Assembly: GCA_963457665.1 (NCBI GenBank)
Contig: OY735216.1
Coordinates: 45,571,825 to 45,635,824 of the forward strand
DNA: 64,000 nt
From: Thysanoteuthis rhombus
Lineage: Eukaryota; Mollusca; Cephalopoda; Oegopsida; Thysanoteuthidae
Direction: 5' to 3'
A program made the translations under genes and the position numbers. The notes beneath the pieces are model-generated. The model was given only the letters and a program-made list of their open reading frames with translations, made no database searches and was not told the origin of the DNA. This document shows, in pieces, positions 46,046-56,401 of this stretch (position 1 is its first letter; the number at the start of each line of letters is the position of its first letter).

Positions 46046-46299
46046 CTCCTGCTTAGGGAAAGCATATTTTCTTCAAGTTATATCTAAGTAAAGACATTTC
46101 TTTATTTTCATAAAATAGAACCAAAAAATTCTAAGTAATCACAAACTTAGCTCAAAAACAAACATTTATAATATCCATTGTTTAATTAGACGGATAGAAT
46201 TATTTCTTTAAAATTGACACACCTATTCAAAATCCTGAATTGACTCCTGAGTCTTAAAACTGTGCTGACGTTTCATCATTTTGAAAACTTGAGATATTT
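46046..46299. other. Unassigned stretch
   Basis: Includes GATGAAACGTCAGCACAG on the minus strand (about 46,280-46,262), which has the 3' part of a hammerhead-like core but no stem II; not called. Confidence 0.35.
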
Positions 46300-46610
46300 T
46301 TGCTTTTTGAAAACACAGACCAACGTCTTTTGGCAACACACTGTGTTGGGGGTGATCAATCGGAAAATTAGAAAAAAGTGATGATCCACAAACAAGTTTC
46401 TTCTCTCAGCTTTGTTAGGCAATGGTCATCAGGAAAATTCTTCGAAGAACAAGTGTGGATGCTGCTGGGCATAAACACAGGATCGATTTAGCATAAACTT
46501 GTATTGCACTAAAGACCTATTGATGCATTTGTTTGAAAATGTATAATTTACTTTCGAAAAATAAAAAAATGCTTTTCTACGCATAATTGTATCGATGCCA
46601 TTGTCGTACT
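46300..46610 (-). repeat. Dispersed repeat family X, copy E
   Basis: CCAACGTCTTTTGGCAACAC, TGTTGGGGGTGATCAATCGG, GGCAATGGTCATCAGGAAAA and TTTAGCATAAACTTGTATT occur in the same order as in copy D, both antisense to copies A-C. Confidence 0.58.
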
Positions 46611-46964
46611 ACGGTTGAATGTCTGTTTGACTTGGAAAATCTTCCCTAATCTTCGGTTGTGAGACTAAGCCACAAGGATTCATTTCAATATTCTGTTTTT
46701 TGTTTTTAAATTTTTTGGTAAGAAAGAATCAAAATGCATTTCAACTTATAATACTCTAGAGATACTGGCAATTAACGTCACTATATTAACAAGCCTAGCT
46801 GCTACAGCTGAAGATGATTAATGCAATTTTGCATAGTATATAAAATGAATTTTAAAAAATTATAAATGTATATACTTTGCTTTTTAGTATAAATGTATTT
46901 AACCATCAAAATAAAATAAGCTCATGCGTATTTGGAGCAAATTTTCGTAGATATGTAAAACTTT
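46611..46964. other. AT-rich stretch, nothing recognised
   Basis: No gene, RNA or repeat seen. Confidence 0.45.
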
Positions 46965-47180
46965 TCAGTCTAGCTCAGATGGTGAGAGAGGTGCCTAGCA
47001 ATGACTTGCTCGTAATTTTACGTATAGGTTTGGTTTACCGTGACATGATAGACAAACAGTAGAAAGTTTGTTCCCTCTAAATTAGGTGAGGATTGTTCAT
47101 GTAAATCTTACGATAGAGGAACCAATTCAACTCTAGTCTTCGACTTGGGTTGTAGTTTAGCAGCAAAGGGAGGTGAAAGA
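46965..47180 (+). mobile_element. tRNA-derived SINE-like element, copy 2
   Basis: Box-A-like TCTAGCTCAGATGGTGAGAG is followed at about 45 bp by TATAGGTTTGGTTTACCGTG (box-B-like, worn). A body AGTTTGTTCCCTCTAAATTA then GGTGAGGATTGTT is shared with 49.77 kb (CTTTGCTCCCTTAAATTTGG, TGAGGATTGTT). Ends in CAACTCTAGTCTTCGACTTG, the counterpart of CAACTCCAGACTTGG at 49.8 and 58.77 kb. About 215 bp. Confidence 0.6.
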
Positions 47181-47239
47181 TGACCGAACGGTTAACGACA
47201 CCGAAAATAGGGTGGGGGTGCCGAGTTCAAAGTCCAGCT
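47181..47239 (+). repeat. Second tRNA-like segment
   Basis: ATGACCGAACGGTTAACGAC and GCCGAGTTCAAAGTCCAGC look like a box A/box B pair in which GGTTAACGACACC and GAGTTCAAAGTCC take the places of the promoter boxes; spacing is about 40 bp. Probably another SINE head directly joined to the following RTE copy. Confidence 0.4.
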
Positions 47240-47720
47240 GAAACAACGTTCATCATTGCGATCATCGGATCCCTCACTGGGCATAGACCCTCCCCAAGAT
47301 TCGACAGATCTCTTTATCATGGGCGTCACGAAGCCAATGCTTTCGGTTCATCACTCAATTTTATATTTTGCCGGCTACAATGTCGCATATGATCTTTGGG
47401 AATCCACGTTGTGAGTCGTGATATCTAACAGCAGTCTGACATCCTTGCAACATGGCCAGCTCATTGTCAGCTGAGTTTACTAATGGATTTTATGATATTC
47501 CCAAATCCAGCCTTTTCTCTTATATACTGTGTTGGCATTTTCTCTCTATATGTGATGTTGTGTATGATTCTCTCCTGAGTGCGTTGCATGGTTTTCGGTT
47601 TGAGGGTCAATCTTTTGGTTAGGTATCATGTTAAAGCTCCATAGATTACTATCGGGAGGATGCATTGGTTCTAGACCCTCCTTTTCAGTTCACACATAAA
47701 ACCCTGTGGAAAAGTATGTA
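47240..47720 (-). mobile_element. RTE-like LINE 3' end, antisense
   Basis: Minus strand frames: SKLS-Q-AGHVARMSDCC, TTWIPKDHMRHCSR, and at the end SNLGEGLCPVRDP. The same C-terminus as at 37.1 kb, with a short ATGATCGCAATGATGAACG tail. Stops at several positions. Confidence 0.78.
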
Positions 47721-47839
47721 TCTTCCCTCCCCCTATCTGGCCTATGTCCAAAAGACCTTAACATGCCGATAAAAAAATGTTTGTTAATCAAGGGTTGTTT
47801 CATGCAAAAATATTTTTCGGTGTTCCAAGAACTTGAAAA
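47721..47839. other. Spacer
   Basis: Nothing recognised. Confidence 0.35.
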
Positions 47840-48290
47840 CATTCAAAAAGTGCATACATCTGTCAACACCATATATTAATTAAAAACTGGATGAAAACCA
47901 GTTCATATATTGATACGATATTTGGACTATTGTTAACCTATCCTTCACATTTAAAATATCTTTCAATCGAAAAAAATTCCAGTACCCACCACAAAATTTG
48001 ATTTAATCAATTCTTTCTGAAGTCATGGCCCATCTTTCCACCAAATGTCAGTAAAAAATCCAGTGTCTGCTTTTGGAGATACTTTGTGGATAAACATTAG
48101 TGAATGCATGAATATATATCTTTATACGTATTGAAAAAATATCCATCAATCGAAAATATCTGACCCTGCCAAAAGATTTAACTAATTATTCCCTACTTCA
48201 TGGTCTAATCCTACAAAAAATTCGCTCAGAACTTTTGGAGATATTGTATGGATTTATAGCTTTGATGCAGAAAGTGCAAAAATAATCTTA
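47840..48290 (+). repeat. Two tandem fragments of the GACAGAC-family repeat
   Basis: ATCTTTCAATCGAAAAAAAT, CCACAAAATTTGATTTAATC, TCATGGCCCATCTTTCCACC and CTTTTGGAGATACTTTGTGG are followed about 190 bp later by the same order again (ATCCATCAATCGAAAATATC, CAAAAGATTTAACTAATTAT, TCATGGTCTAATCC, CTTTTGGAGATATTGTATGG). The layout matches 18.86-19.2 kb without the terminal GACAGAC run. Confidence 0.58.
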
Positions 48291-48899
48291 CTTTTTCTTT
48301 CGTTCGCAAATCCAATATTAATTACCTGAGAGTATATTCCTCGGCGTAACTTTCAAGAACTAACACATTCATTCACTTGCATGAATACAGAGATATTTTT
48401 ATCAGCTTTGTAATGTTGGTTCTGGGTCAAAGGCTTTTCTCTCCCAAGTAAGTATAAGACAAGGGCATTGAATATATGCGTACCCCCCAACGCTGCCCCA
48501 TAAATTGTTTGCAGGGGAGTAAGATATATCAAGAACTCACTGCAAGTCCCATGCAAATAACTTTTTCTCAAGAATATCTGCCATGTGGATAGACTCCCTT
48601 CTGAATGTTTTCCCGACGAATACAATCTCCATATTGTAAAATCGAGAGTGAATAAGTGCCTTTTCCAAGTCTTAATTTTGATGCATAGATTAGACGTTTC
48701 TTACAAACTCTTTGATGTGAAAATAGATCGTAAGGCCTTTCTCAAGGTTGCCAGAAGTAAACAAGAAAAAAGAGATGGATACATGCCTTTCCCAAGGGAG
48801 TTTGCGTAAAGTGAACACCAACAGTTTCAGTCGGATATTGAACTCATCCTCCAAGCCGTTAACCACTTGATTACTCATACCTCCTTCAAAATAAAAAGA
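48291..48899. other. Unassigned region
   Basis: Three overlapping 70-90-codon frames on both strands, none with a recognisable domain. Composition is average. Confidence 0.35.
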
Positions 48900-49315
48900 T
48901 ATCATCAGCAACAACAACCTTTGAAAGCCCTTTCTTGGGTGAAGATCTTCCCCAACATTCATGAAATATCTCCTTGCGGATGTCGCTATACCAATATTTC
49001 ATGAGCTTGTCTAAATTGTCATCTCATTTTCTGCTGGCCACAATTTCACATATGATCTTCGGAAATCCATATTGTGAGTTGTGATTTCCAGCGGTCAACT
49101 GACATTATTGCAACATGGCCAGCCCAAAGCCATTTAAGTTTTCTGATGGATTCTATGACACATTTGATTCTTGTTTGTTGTTTTTATCTAATATTCTGTG
49201 CTGTTTTGTGGTCTCTCCTTGTGATATTAAGCATTTTCCCTCAGACACGTTGCATGGTTCAAGGGTCTCTTGCTAAGGTGTCCTCCCGATGATTACCTAT
49301 GGTGCTTGAACGAAG
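48900..49315 (-). mobile_element. RTE-like LINE 3' end, antisense
   Basis: Plus-strand anchors CACATATGATCTTCGGAAAT, GTGAGTTGTGATTTCCAGCG and GCAACATGGCCAGCCCAAAG are the reverse of the RTE signature at 37.2, 47.4 and 56.0 kb. The tail here is (ATC/AAC)n at 48,900-48,920. Heavily worn. Confidence 0.7.
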
Positions 49316-49365
49316 GTATACACATTCTCGAATATATTTTTTAAAAATAAAATTCAAGTAAACAA

Positions 49366-49570
49366 ACCCAGCTGCAGCAGGATCAAACTCCACCCCAACT
49401 TCCATTTCGATTGAAAATGATTTGGTCAACGTTTGTATCGCATACTGAAAATAGATTCGCCGATGTGTATGAAATCAGTCAATTTGGCTCCATCAGCAAG
49501 AGAGCCGGTCAACAACCCCGTCACGATTTAAAATCACCGCAGAGAAATGTTAATTACAAGAATATATAGA
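49366..49570 (+). mobile_element. SINE-like composite, copy 3
   Basis: CAGCTGCAGCAGGATCAAAC-TCCACCCCAACTTCC then CAGTCAATTTGGCTCCATCA, GCAAGAGAGCCGG, CACCGCAGAGAAATGTTAAT. The same block order as 20.6 and 58.4 kb; GTCAATTTGGCTCCATCAGC is the worn box A. Confidence 0.55.
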
Positions 49571-49639
49571 TTTATCAGAAGGAAATAAGCCCTCGCTTAT
49601 TTCAAACATAAATTTTAGCAGATATTCATGTCTTCTATG

Positions 49640-49835
49640 ACAGTTAAACTCTGTCGGTAGGAGAGCTACCAACCAATCAGTCGGTTATAATTTCTAATCA
49701 CGGTAGAGGAATGCAAATCTTGCATGTCAGTTAGTTTCAACATTATGACACAGACAAGACTTTGCTCCCTTAAATTTGGTGAGGATTGTTGAGAAAAACA
49801 AAGTCAACTCCAGACTTGGACAGGGATTTGACAAA
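49640..49835 (+). mobile_element. tRNA-derived SINE-like element, copy 4
   Basis: ACTCTGTCGGTAGGAGAGCT (box A-like), CGGTAGAGGAATGCAAATCT, GTCAGTTAGTTTCAACATT (box-B position), then body CTTTGCTCCCTTAAATTTGG, TGAGGATTGTTGAGAAAAAC, and end AAAGTCAACTCCAGACTTGG. Same family as 46.97 kb. Confidence 0.58.
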
Positions 49836-50010
49836 GAGACTGCCACATCCTTTTGAATAGAAAAAAAAGCTATAAACCTGAACGAATGAATGTTGTTCGA
49901 ATGAATATACGTTTGAAAAAACACTTCTAAAGGATTTGAATATGAATGATAATTCGTGAAAAGAGGTTTTGATTAACAATGACAGTTATTTTTTATACTT
50001 CATTCACTCT
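49836..50010. other. Unassigned spacer
   Basis: Nothing recognised. Confidence 0.4.
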
Positions 50011-50293
50011 AAACTCATATAGATAGGTAGGTAGATAGATTTATTGAGAGATAAATATATATACATAGAGATATACAGATATATAACTAGAGAGAGGAAC
50101 AGAAAGAGAGAGACGGTGGAACAGAGGGAGAAAGAGATCCACAAATGGACAGAAAGCAAGAGACATATAAACTGATAAATATTTAGATTATCACGAAGAA
50201 ACTGAAATATACAGCGATAGATTGATTGAGATTGACGTATAGATAAATAGATACATACAATACGATGCAAACAAGTAGATAGATAGATCGATG

Positions 50294-50346
<53 letters not shown>

Positions 50347-50369
50347 GCGAATTTGAACGTATTTTAGAA

Positions 50370-50402
<33 letters not shown>

Positions 50403-50720
50403 GTTAGAGAGAGAGAGAGAAAGAGAGAGAGAGAGTGGACAGACAGAAACAGAGACACAGGGAGATGGGGGTAGAGGGTTAGAAAGAAACCCGAACAGAC
50501 TGAGTGCTCAAGACATAGATAAACTGATACATATTTAGATTATCATGAATAGACTGAAATATACAGAGCGAGATTAGGATTGACACATACATACATACAT
50601 ACATACATACATACATACATACATACATACATACATACATACATACATACATAGCGCGAATAAGTAGATAGATAGATAGATAGATAGATAGATTTGAACA
50701 TATTCAGATAGATAGATAAT
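50011..50720. repeat. Duplicated GATA/GA/CATA block (about 350-bp period)
   Basis: AAACTGATAAATATTTAGAT-TATCACGAA at 50,169 recurs as AAACTGATACATATTTAGAT-TATCATGAA at 50,520, and TTTGAACGTATTTTAG at 50,351 as TTTGAACATATTCAGA at 50,694. GATA, GA and a pure CATA run (50,585-50,652) fill the gaps. Segmental duplication of a mixed microsatellite, as at 15.8 kb. Confidence 0.85.
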
Positions 50721-51438
50721 TGAGATTCAATCTGTGCTGGCGTCTCACAGCCTCGTTTTCATTTCCCTCTATTCAATTGGTTCACTCTTCCACCATTTTT
50801 CCTCGACTATCGATTTAATTGTTATTTCACTTTTCTTTCACATATAATTGTTCATTATTTGTAAAAGAAAAAAGAAACAGAAAATAGAAAAAGGAAGAGA
50901 AGAAAAAAAAGCATGGACTGACTGAGATTGAAGCTGTTTTCATTAACATGATTCGTTTGTTGCCTTCCTGCATCATTATTAAATCTCTTTTTTCTTCCTC
51001 CTTCCGCTGCTACTGATAGTGTCGTTGTTGTTTATTTGCTCCAAACAACGTGAGCTTTTCTTATTCTACAAGTCTCGTGGTTCGTGGAAAAAGTGAGTCA
51101 CTGTTTTTCAACGAACGAACGCGCATCTATAAGTACACGCGCGCGTCCCCATTCCCGCGCGCTTGTTAACATAGCAGATATATAAATGTCATTTTCTGCT
51201 CGTAACATGCGTGTCTGTAGGTGAGATTGAATCAGACCGTTTTGAACGGGGACCATATCGCCCCGATTGGGCGAAAGTTGAACTGAGCTGGACGTAAAGA
51301 TTCTCACGTACAATATCCTGGCTTTGATAAAGAATCCGTCGGTGAAAACATCAAAGAGGAACTTATTGAACTTGAAAGCATTGTTGGATGAAAACATAAA
51401 TTTGGAACAGCTGGAATGACTGAATTGTGTCTATTAAG
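50721..51438. other. Unassigned region
   Basis: 51,110-51,290 is GC-richer with GCGCGCG patches and a CACGCGCGCGTCCCC word, but no CpG-island gene start or conserved frame is evident. Confidence 0.35.
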
Positions 51439-52232
51439 TATTAGATTGGTGCAAACATAACTGCACTTTGTTTGTTTTTTTACCATCAACTTTACAGCAT
51501 TATATCTCAGCTTAAGATAAAAGTTATTAATTGAAATGAAAACCAGCATTTACACATTTTCCCAACTAGAAACGATCCATTTATTCCGGAAGCAAAGAAT
51601 TATGGGATCCCAGAACAAATGAATTCCTCGAAAGCATTTTGAGCAGCTGTCTGTTTGTTGGAGATTTTGAAGTTGAAGACTTTTCCTTAGAAGAAATGGT
51701 CTAAATGCTTGAAAATGTGGTGATCTGCCGGAGAGAGGACTGGAGAGTAAGCTGAGTGAAGAAAGGTTTCGTTTTTCGTTCAATTTATGATGGGTCATGC
51801 GCACGACGTGCAAGCATTTTGGCATTTCATTCAGGGTTATTCCAATTCCATGCAAATGTCGAACAACTATTGCATGGTCAATGTTGAGTTCCTCTCTGCT
51901 GCCTCTTGAGTTGTCTTACACAGATCTGTCTCAATAATGGTCCTCAATTGTACGTCGTCAGTCAGGGATTTTGTCGATATTGCAAGCAGTTTCTGCTGAT
52001 TAACGTCCCATTGCTTGAATTTGCTTTTCTCCCATCTTTGATTTGACAGCTGCAAATAAACCAGAATAAATAGTGTGAAGAAAACATTCAGCTCGAATAA
52101 ATATAGCAAAATCGACGTTCCAAAATGGCATATTCCATGAGCCTGGTAAAATAATATTTTATTCCAAAATAAGCATAAAAGCTTGAAATAGCAAGAAGTC
52201 ACTATATTTGTACCAAATAGCTCGATCTAATC
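51439..52232 (-). mobile_element. Internally deleted mariner element
   Basis: Plus-strand left end TTAGATTGGTGCAAACATAA is a mariner terminal repeat; the right end near TTTGTACCAAATAGCTCGAT-CTAA is its worn counterpart. On the minus strand the N-terminal region reads QQKLLAISTKSLTDDVQLRT, then HLHGIGITLNEMPKCLHVVR and HHKLNEK. It passes at about 51,760 directly into SAYSPVLSPADHHIFKHLD and AAQNAFEEFI, ending NKWIVSSWE. The segment with the first catalytic aspartate, and that with the HDNARPH block, are missing, so roughly 150 residues were lost in one deletion. Confidence 0.8.
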
Positions 52233-52555
52233 GTAGACTAAAATTGATAAAGTACTGTTTTCTTTTCCAACTTTATGTTTGGTTGAATCTGGTTGTGGTA
52301 CAGTCAATAAAATATTGACAACGGAAAAAAGTAGGACTGATGTATGGACTGTGAGGAGACATGAGACTAAAAATCAAAAATATCAATCCAAATATTGAGA
52401 ATCTATCAGAAAAGAATCAGGCTTAAGGATTACATTGAACAAACAATGTTGGTAAAATATCATTTTACTTCCATCAAAAAAGTGGGGTTAGGAGACTGCT
52501 TTAAATGAAAAATAACCAAAAGGTTGATAATTCTAGATAAAACATCTATTATTTC
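52233..52555. other. Unassigned spacer
   Basis: AT-rich; nothing recognised. Confidence 0.4.
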
Positions 52556-53262
52556 AGATAATTCCAGAAAATATTCTCGATAATTAGTTCTGGTACTAGC
52601 GTGGGATGCAGTGATTCACTTATACGAGGTACGGATGTTCTACTATCCTTTGCTTCCAATAACCATATTTCATCTATCAACTAGTTTTCCGATACTAGAA
52701 TGGTAAAATATCTTTTGATTCTGACCTGAAATAAGAGACTAGACGGTTTCCAACCTTTAATCTTGAAGTGAGTCTCTTCAAACCAATTGGCTTTGCAAAC
52801 TCTTAAACAAACGGTGGTCAGTTGGAACAAGGTCAGGAGAGTATAATGGATGGTTCATTTTTGCCATGCTGAATGCTTGAGATCTTTAGCCATTCGAGAG
52901 GCCAGCCCGATGAAGAAAGACCACTCTTCTGTTTACTAAGGATCATTGTTTCACGACCAAAACTATTTACAAGCACATTTTCGGCAGTAAACTTCAGCTT
53001 TGACTGTTTGGTAATCATTGAAAGGTCCGTGATGGATGATTCCCTGCATATCCCACCAAATACACAACAGGATTTTCTTCTGATGGGGGTCACTTTGTGA
53101 CTAAGCCACAAATCTATCATCGTAACGGAGACACTGATAACATTGCAAAAAGAGAGCCACTTCTCATCCCCAGTAACAACTCCAGCAAGAGGGAAAGATG
53201 ACGTGTCAACTCTCTTGTTCAAGCATTACCCGTACAAATAACTGAAAGAACTCTCGCTACGG
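52556..53262 (-). mobile_element. Mariner remnant, catalytic core to C-terminus
   Basis: Minus strand: GVVTGDEKWLSFCNVI (first catalytic aspartate, about 53,180), then KVTPIRRKSCC and, in a second frame, CVFGGICRESSI/ CIWWDMQGIIHHGP, RMAKDLKHS and YSPDLVPTDHRLFKSLQ-like text (52,830-52,770 with frame changes). This copy retains the part of the transposase that the neighbouring element at 51.4 kb has lost, but its N-terminus is absent. The two lie in the same orientation 325 bp apart. Confidence 0.72.
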
Positions 53263-53532
53263 CAAAATATATATTACATAAAAAATGTATTACATATTTC
53301 ATACAAGGAACAGAAATATCAAACATCACTCACTCAAAAATCATGAAACTGTATGAAACAGGCTTCTGTGAGAAGTAATGAACTGAGGAAATAAAATCTT
53401 TTTCTCAAATTATTAAACACTCTAAAAGCATAAGTACAACAAAAAACGTAAAGACAGTGAAATAGACCATTGAAAAAACTTTACTCATTTTATACATACA
53501 TATATGTTATCAAATGGAAATATGTTCCAACG
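53263..53532. other. Unassigned spacer
   Basis: AT-rich; nothing recognised. Confidence 0.4.
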
Positions 53533-53814
53533 GAATGATTATAAATTGCGTTATATTATCTTGAATCTCTATTTGAAATAATCTCCCGTTATTACGAGAT
53601 TAATGTATCATCTGGCCTAAGCGACGTAAATAGATAAAAACAATCTAAGAAAAGTGGAATGCTGCAGGAATTAAGCCTGAGACCGAGAGGGTAGTCGCCC
53701 TAACGTCGAAGGTTTGATTCCAGCAGCAGCCCTATTTTCATTAATTGTTTATTCTATTTACGTTGTCTAGGACAAGTGATACATTCACATTGGGTTTCAG
53801 CATGATATAACGCA

Positions 53815-53820
<6 letters not shown>
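53533..53820. mobile_element. tRNA-boxed inverted-repeat element, copy 2 (best)
   Basis: Left ATAAATTGCGTTATATTATC (from 53,541) and right end (reverse complement) ATAAATTGCGTTATATCATG are inverted. A second pair of inverted arms lies inside: GTATCATCTGGCCTAAGCGA then ACGTAAATAGAT on the left against ATCTATTTACGT-type TTCTATTTACGTTGTCTAGG and ACAAGTGATACATTC on the right. The apex holds CCGAGAGGGTAGTCGCCC and AAGGTTTGATTCCAGCAGC, a box-B-like GGTTTGATTCC. The right end merges into a (TA)n tract. Confidence 0.7.

Positions 53821-53852
<32 letters not shown>
53821..53852. repeat. (TA)n microsatellite
   Basis: Pure TA, directly abutting the terminal repeat of the preceding element. Confidence 0.95.
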
Positions 53853-53853
<1 letters not shown>

Positions 53854-53964
53854 AGAACAAAAATAAAATATACAACAAGCGTATGTATATGTATTTATGT
53901 ATCAAGCAAATTTTAGCTCGAAAACGTGCTCAAATCCCACCGTAGAGTGGTTATAAAATTAGTA

Positions 53965-54152
53965 AAGATTTTTTCTAATGGTTCATTACAGATTGTACAT
54001 TCTGTTTCCCTTAAAGAAGATTTTCAAATGAATAATCATTCATTTATGTTTCAGTAAAAGGAGATTTTCAAATGAAAAATCATTCATTTGAAAATTTTTT
54101 TAAAAGTGAAACAGAATGTACAATCTGTAATGAGCCATTGAAATAATCTTCT
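53965..54152. mobile_element. Long palindrome (foldback MITE-like)
   Basis: Left arm 53,965-54,036 (GGTTCATTACAGATTGTACA-TTCTGTTTC) and right arm 54,080-54,152 (GAAACAGAATGTACAATCTG-TAATGAGCC) are near-perfect reverse complements over about 70 bp, with a central part that itself repeats GATTTTCAAATGAA twice. Flanked by TA-rich sequence on the right and an AT-rich flank on the left, which suits a TA-inserting (Tc1/mariner-type) foldback element. No coding capacity. Confidence 0.8.
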
Positions 54153-54156
54153 CTCG

Positions 54157-54157
<1 letters not shown>

Positions 54158-54236
<79 letters not shown>
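54158..54236. repeat. (TA)n microsatellite
   Basis: Pure TA for about 78 bases. Confidence 0.97.
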
Positions 54237-54238
<2 letters not shown>

Positions 54239-55840
54239 AATTCTTTTTCTTTTTCATTCAATATCAAGAAGTGTGTTTTTCTGTACTTTCTGTTCTCATC
54301 AATTTCTTTTACATTTCACTCAGTATTTGAGGGAAAAAACGCCTGGAAATTTCATAAAAAATGCACAGAAAAAATTCTATGCTCTAAAAAGAAAAAAAAA
54401 TTGTCTAAGATCGAATTCCGATGACAGGATCCCACGAGAGAGAAATGCGTGCTTGATTTATTATCATCGAATTTACAGGGAAAATATTTATAAATGGTAT
54501 TGAACATTCAAACAAAAGTGAACCAATGAACTTTTGTTAATTGGCAAATCCTAGTCCAAGTTGAAAGTGATTTTGTTTTTCCCTGTAACAAAAACAACAA
54601 GAACAATCCTCAAGAAATTTATGGGAGTAAACTCTTCAACGTTCGTCTATCCCGTCACGTTCAATCAAACCTATATATAAAAATCAACATTTCTCAACAG
54701 TCATGTGATTGAAAGGCGTCTCTCTTATCCACTGAGTTGAACTGACAAGTCTCATTTACCTACGAATTCAATCACCATATATACAATACAAAAGTTGCAG
54801 GAATCTCCCCCAGTCTGGATAATAGCGGAGTTCCATTCTGCACCAACCAGGCTTGTTGTTTTAGTAGACGTATACTTTAATCGAAAATAACTTGATAAAT
54901 CGAAAATATCAACCATGAATTGAACAACAGATGAATTAAAAATACAAGCAGAATACTCACCCGTATTGGTTAGCTAAAACTGAGACATGAGTTATCTTTC
55001 CGTAGTTCTTGGTTACATATATTTACGTTTCCATAATAATACAGAAAGCGTGAGTTATCTACCTGCAGTTTTGGTTAAATATACTTACCATAGCTCCATT
55101 ATAATGAGAATATGAGTCACTGAATTCCTCAGATGTATAAAAAGGCAAAGGAGAGAAACTTGGATGGAAAACACGTAGCATAAAAATACTAGAATGTTGT
55201 CCGTCATATGGCGTTGTTTTTTTATATTGGGAATATACTTTCGCAATTGTGGGTTATATTCATGTTTTCTCATTTTCGGTCATTCGTACTTCAGCTATCC
55301 CTTGAGGTGCTCGTGGATTTAAGCAGGCTTTCATCACCTATGAATACTGACTCAATACACACTTGAACTTTCAAATGATTTGACAGGTAACAGACAAATA
55401 CGGGAAAAAATTATCAAATCGTCGTACACCCATAAATGGCCAACCAACCATATAAGTGAGCCTCAGATTCTTTTTTCCTGGGGTGTTCAGATGTCTCTAT
55501 GTGTCTCTGGGCGTTCTTGGTCACATTCTAAGGGTTACAAACTTCTAAATTCACTAAACATCATCGAAAACGCCTTTTTGTTTTCTCAAAAAAGTGCTTT
55601 TGGGGGGCCTCTATGTTCATTTCGGATTTTTTAAAAGATAGTTTTGGATAAAAAAATCTATTTCATTTATAGGCGACACTATGCATAGATAGACAAATGG
55701 ATCTAGATATTTAGTAAATGCTGGTTATCCATTAAAGATTACAAATAATGGGTTTATATGTCGTGTTCCGCCAAACTTCCCGTTGGAGAGACCCTGCGTT
55801 ACTTCAAAAGAGTCGAAATTACAAATTCTAGCTTTTTCAT
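54237..55840. other. Unassigned region with a short tandem duplication
   Basis: GAGTTATCTTTCCGTAGTTC then TTGGTTACATATATTTAC near 54,989 recurs as GAGTTATCTACCTGCAGTTT then TGGTTAAATATACTTACC near 55,052 and again partly at 55,110; about 65-75-bp units. No gene supported elsewhere. Confidence 0.45.
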
Positions 55841-56290
55841 CAACAGCCTTTTAGCGTCTGTCGATGGAAACAGACTATTCCCAAGATTCACCTGGCTTCT
55901 CTGTCGTGGGTAACACGGAGCTGGTTCTTTCTGAACTTGTCTAGTTCATTACGCCACCTTATTCTCTGTGGGACACAATTTCACATATGATCTCTGGGGA
56001 CCTACGTTGTGAATAGTGTTATCCAGCGGTTGCCTAACATTCTTGCAACATGGTCAGCCGGTTGTCGTTTGAGTTTCATAATGAATTCTATGATATCACT
56101 GACTCCTACTATGCTATATTGTAATCTCCTCATGTGAGGTTGAGCATGATTCTTTTCTGTACACGTTACATGGTTCTCGATTTGAAGGTCAATCTTTTGA
56201 TTAGGTTCCATGTTTCAGTTCCATACGTGACTATCGGGAAAGTGCATTGGTTGTAGACCCTTCTTTCTCGGATTTACCTGGATTAAAAAA
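55841..56290 (-). mobile_element. RTE-like LINE 3' end, antisense
   Basis: Minus strand from 56,211: MEPNQKIDLQIENHVTCTEK, then FIMKLKRQPADHVARMLGNR (match to LKWQWAGHVARMxDxRW), and near 55,880 PGESWE-SVSIDRR for the tail WR-xGEGLCPxxDR. The same family as 17.0 kb (YxAETMEPNQK there). No clear TGA-repeat tail remains. Confidence 0.75.
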
Positions 56291-56327
56291 CCAAACACTG
56301 AATACAAACAATCTCAACCACCAAGAA

Positions 56328-56400
<73 letters not shown>
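56291..56400. repeat. (CT)n microsatellite
   Basis: Pure CT at about 56,330-56,397. Confidence 0.97.

Positions 56401-56401
<1 letters not shown>

Noticed and set aside
46262..46280. Fifth hammerhead-like motif (GATGAAACGTCAGCACAG, minus)
   Set aside because: Only the 3' part of the core is present; no CUGANGA box at the right distance and no stem II.
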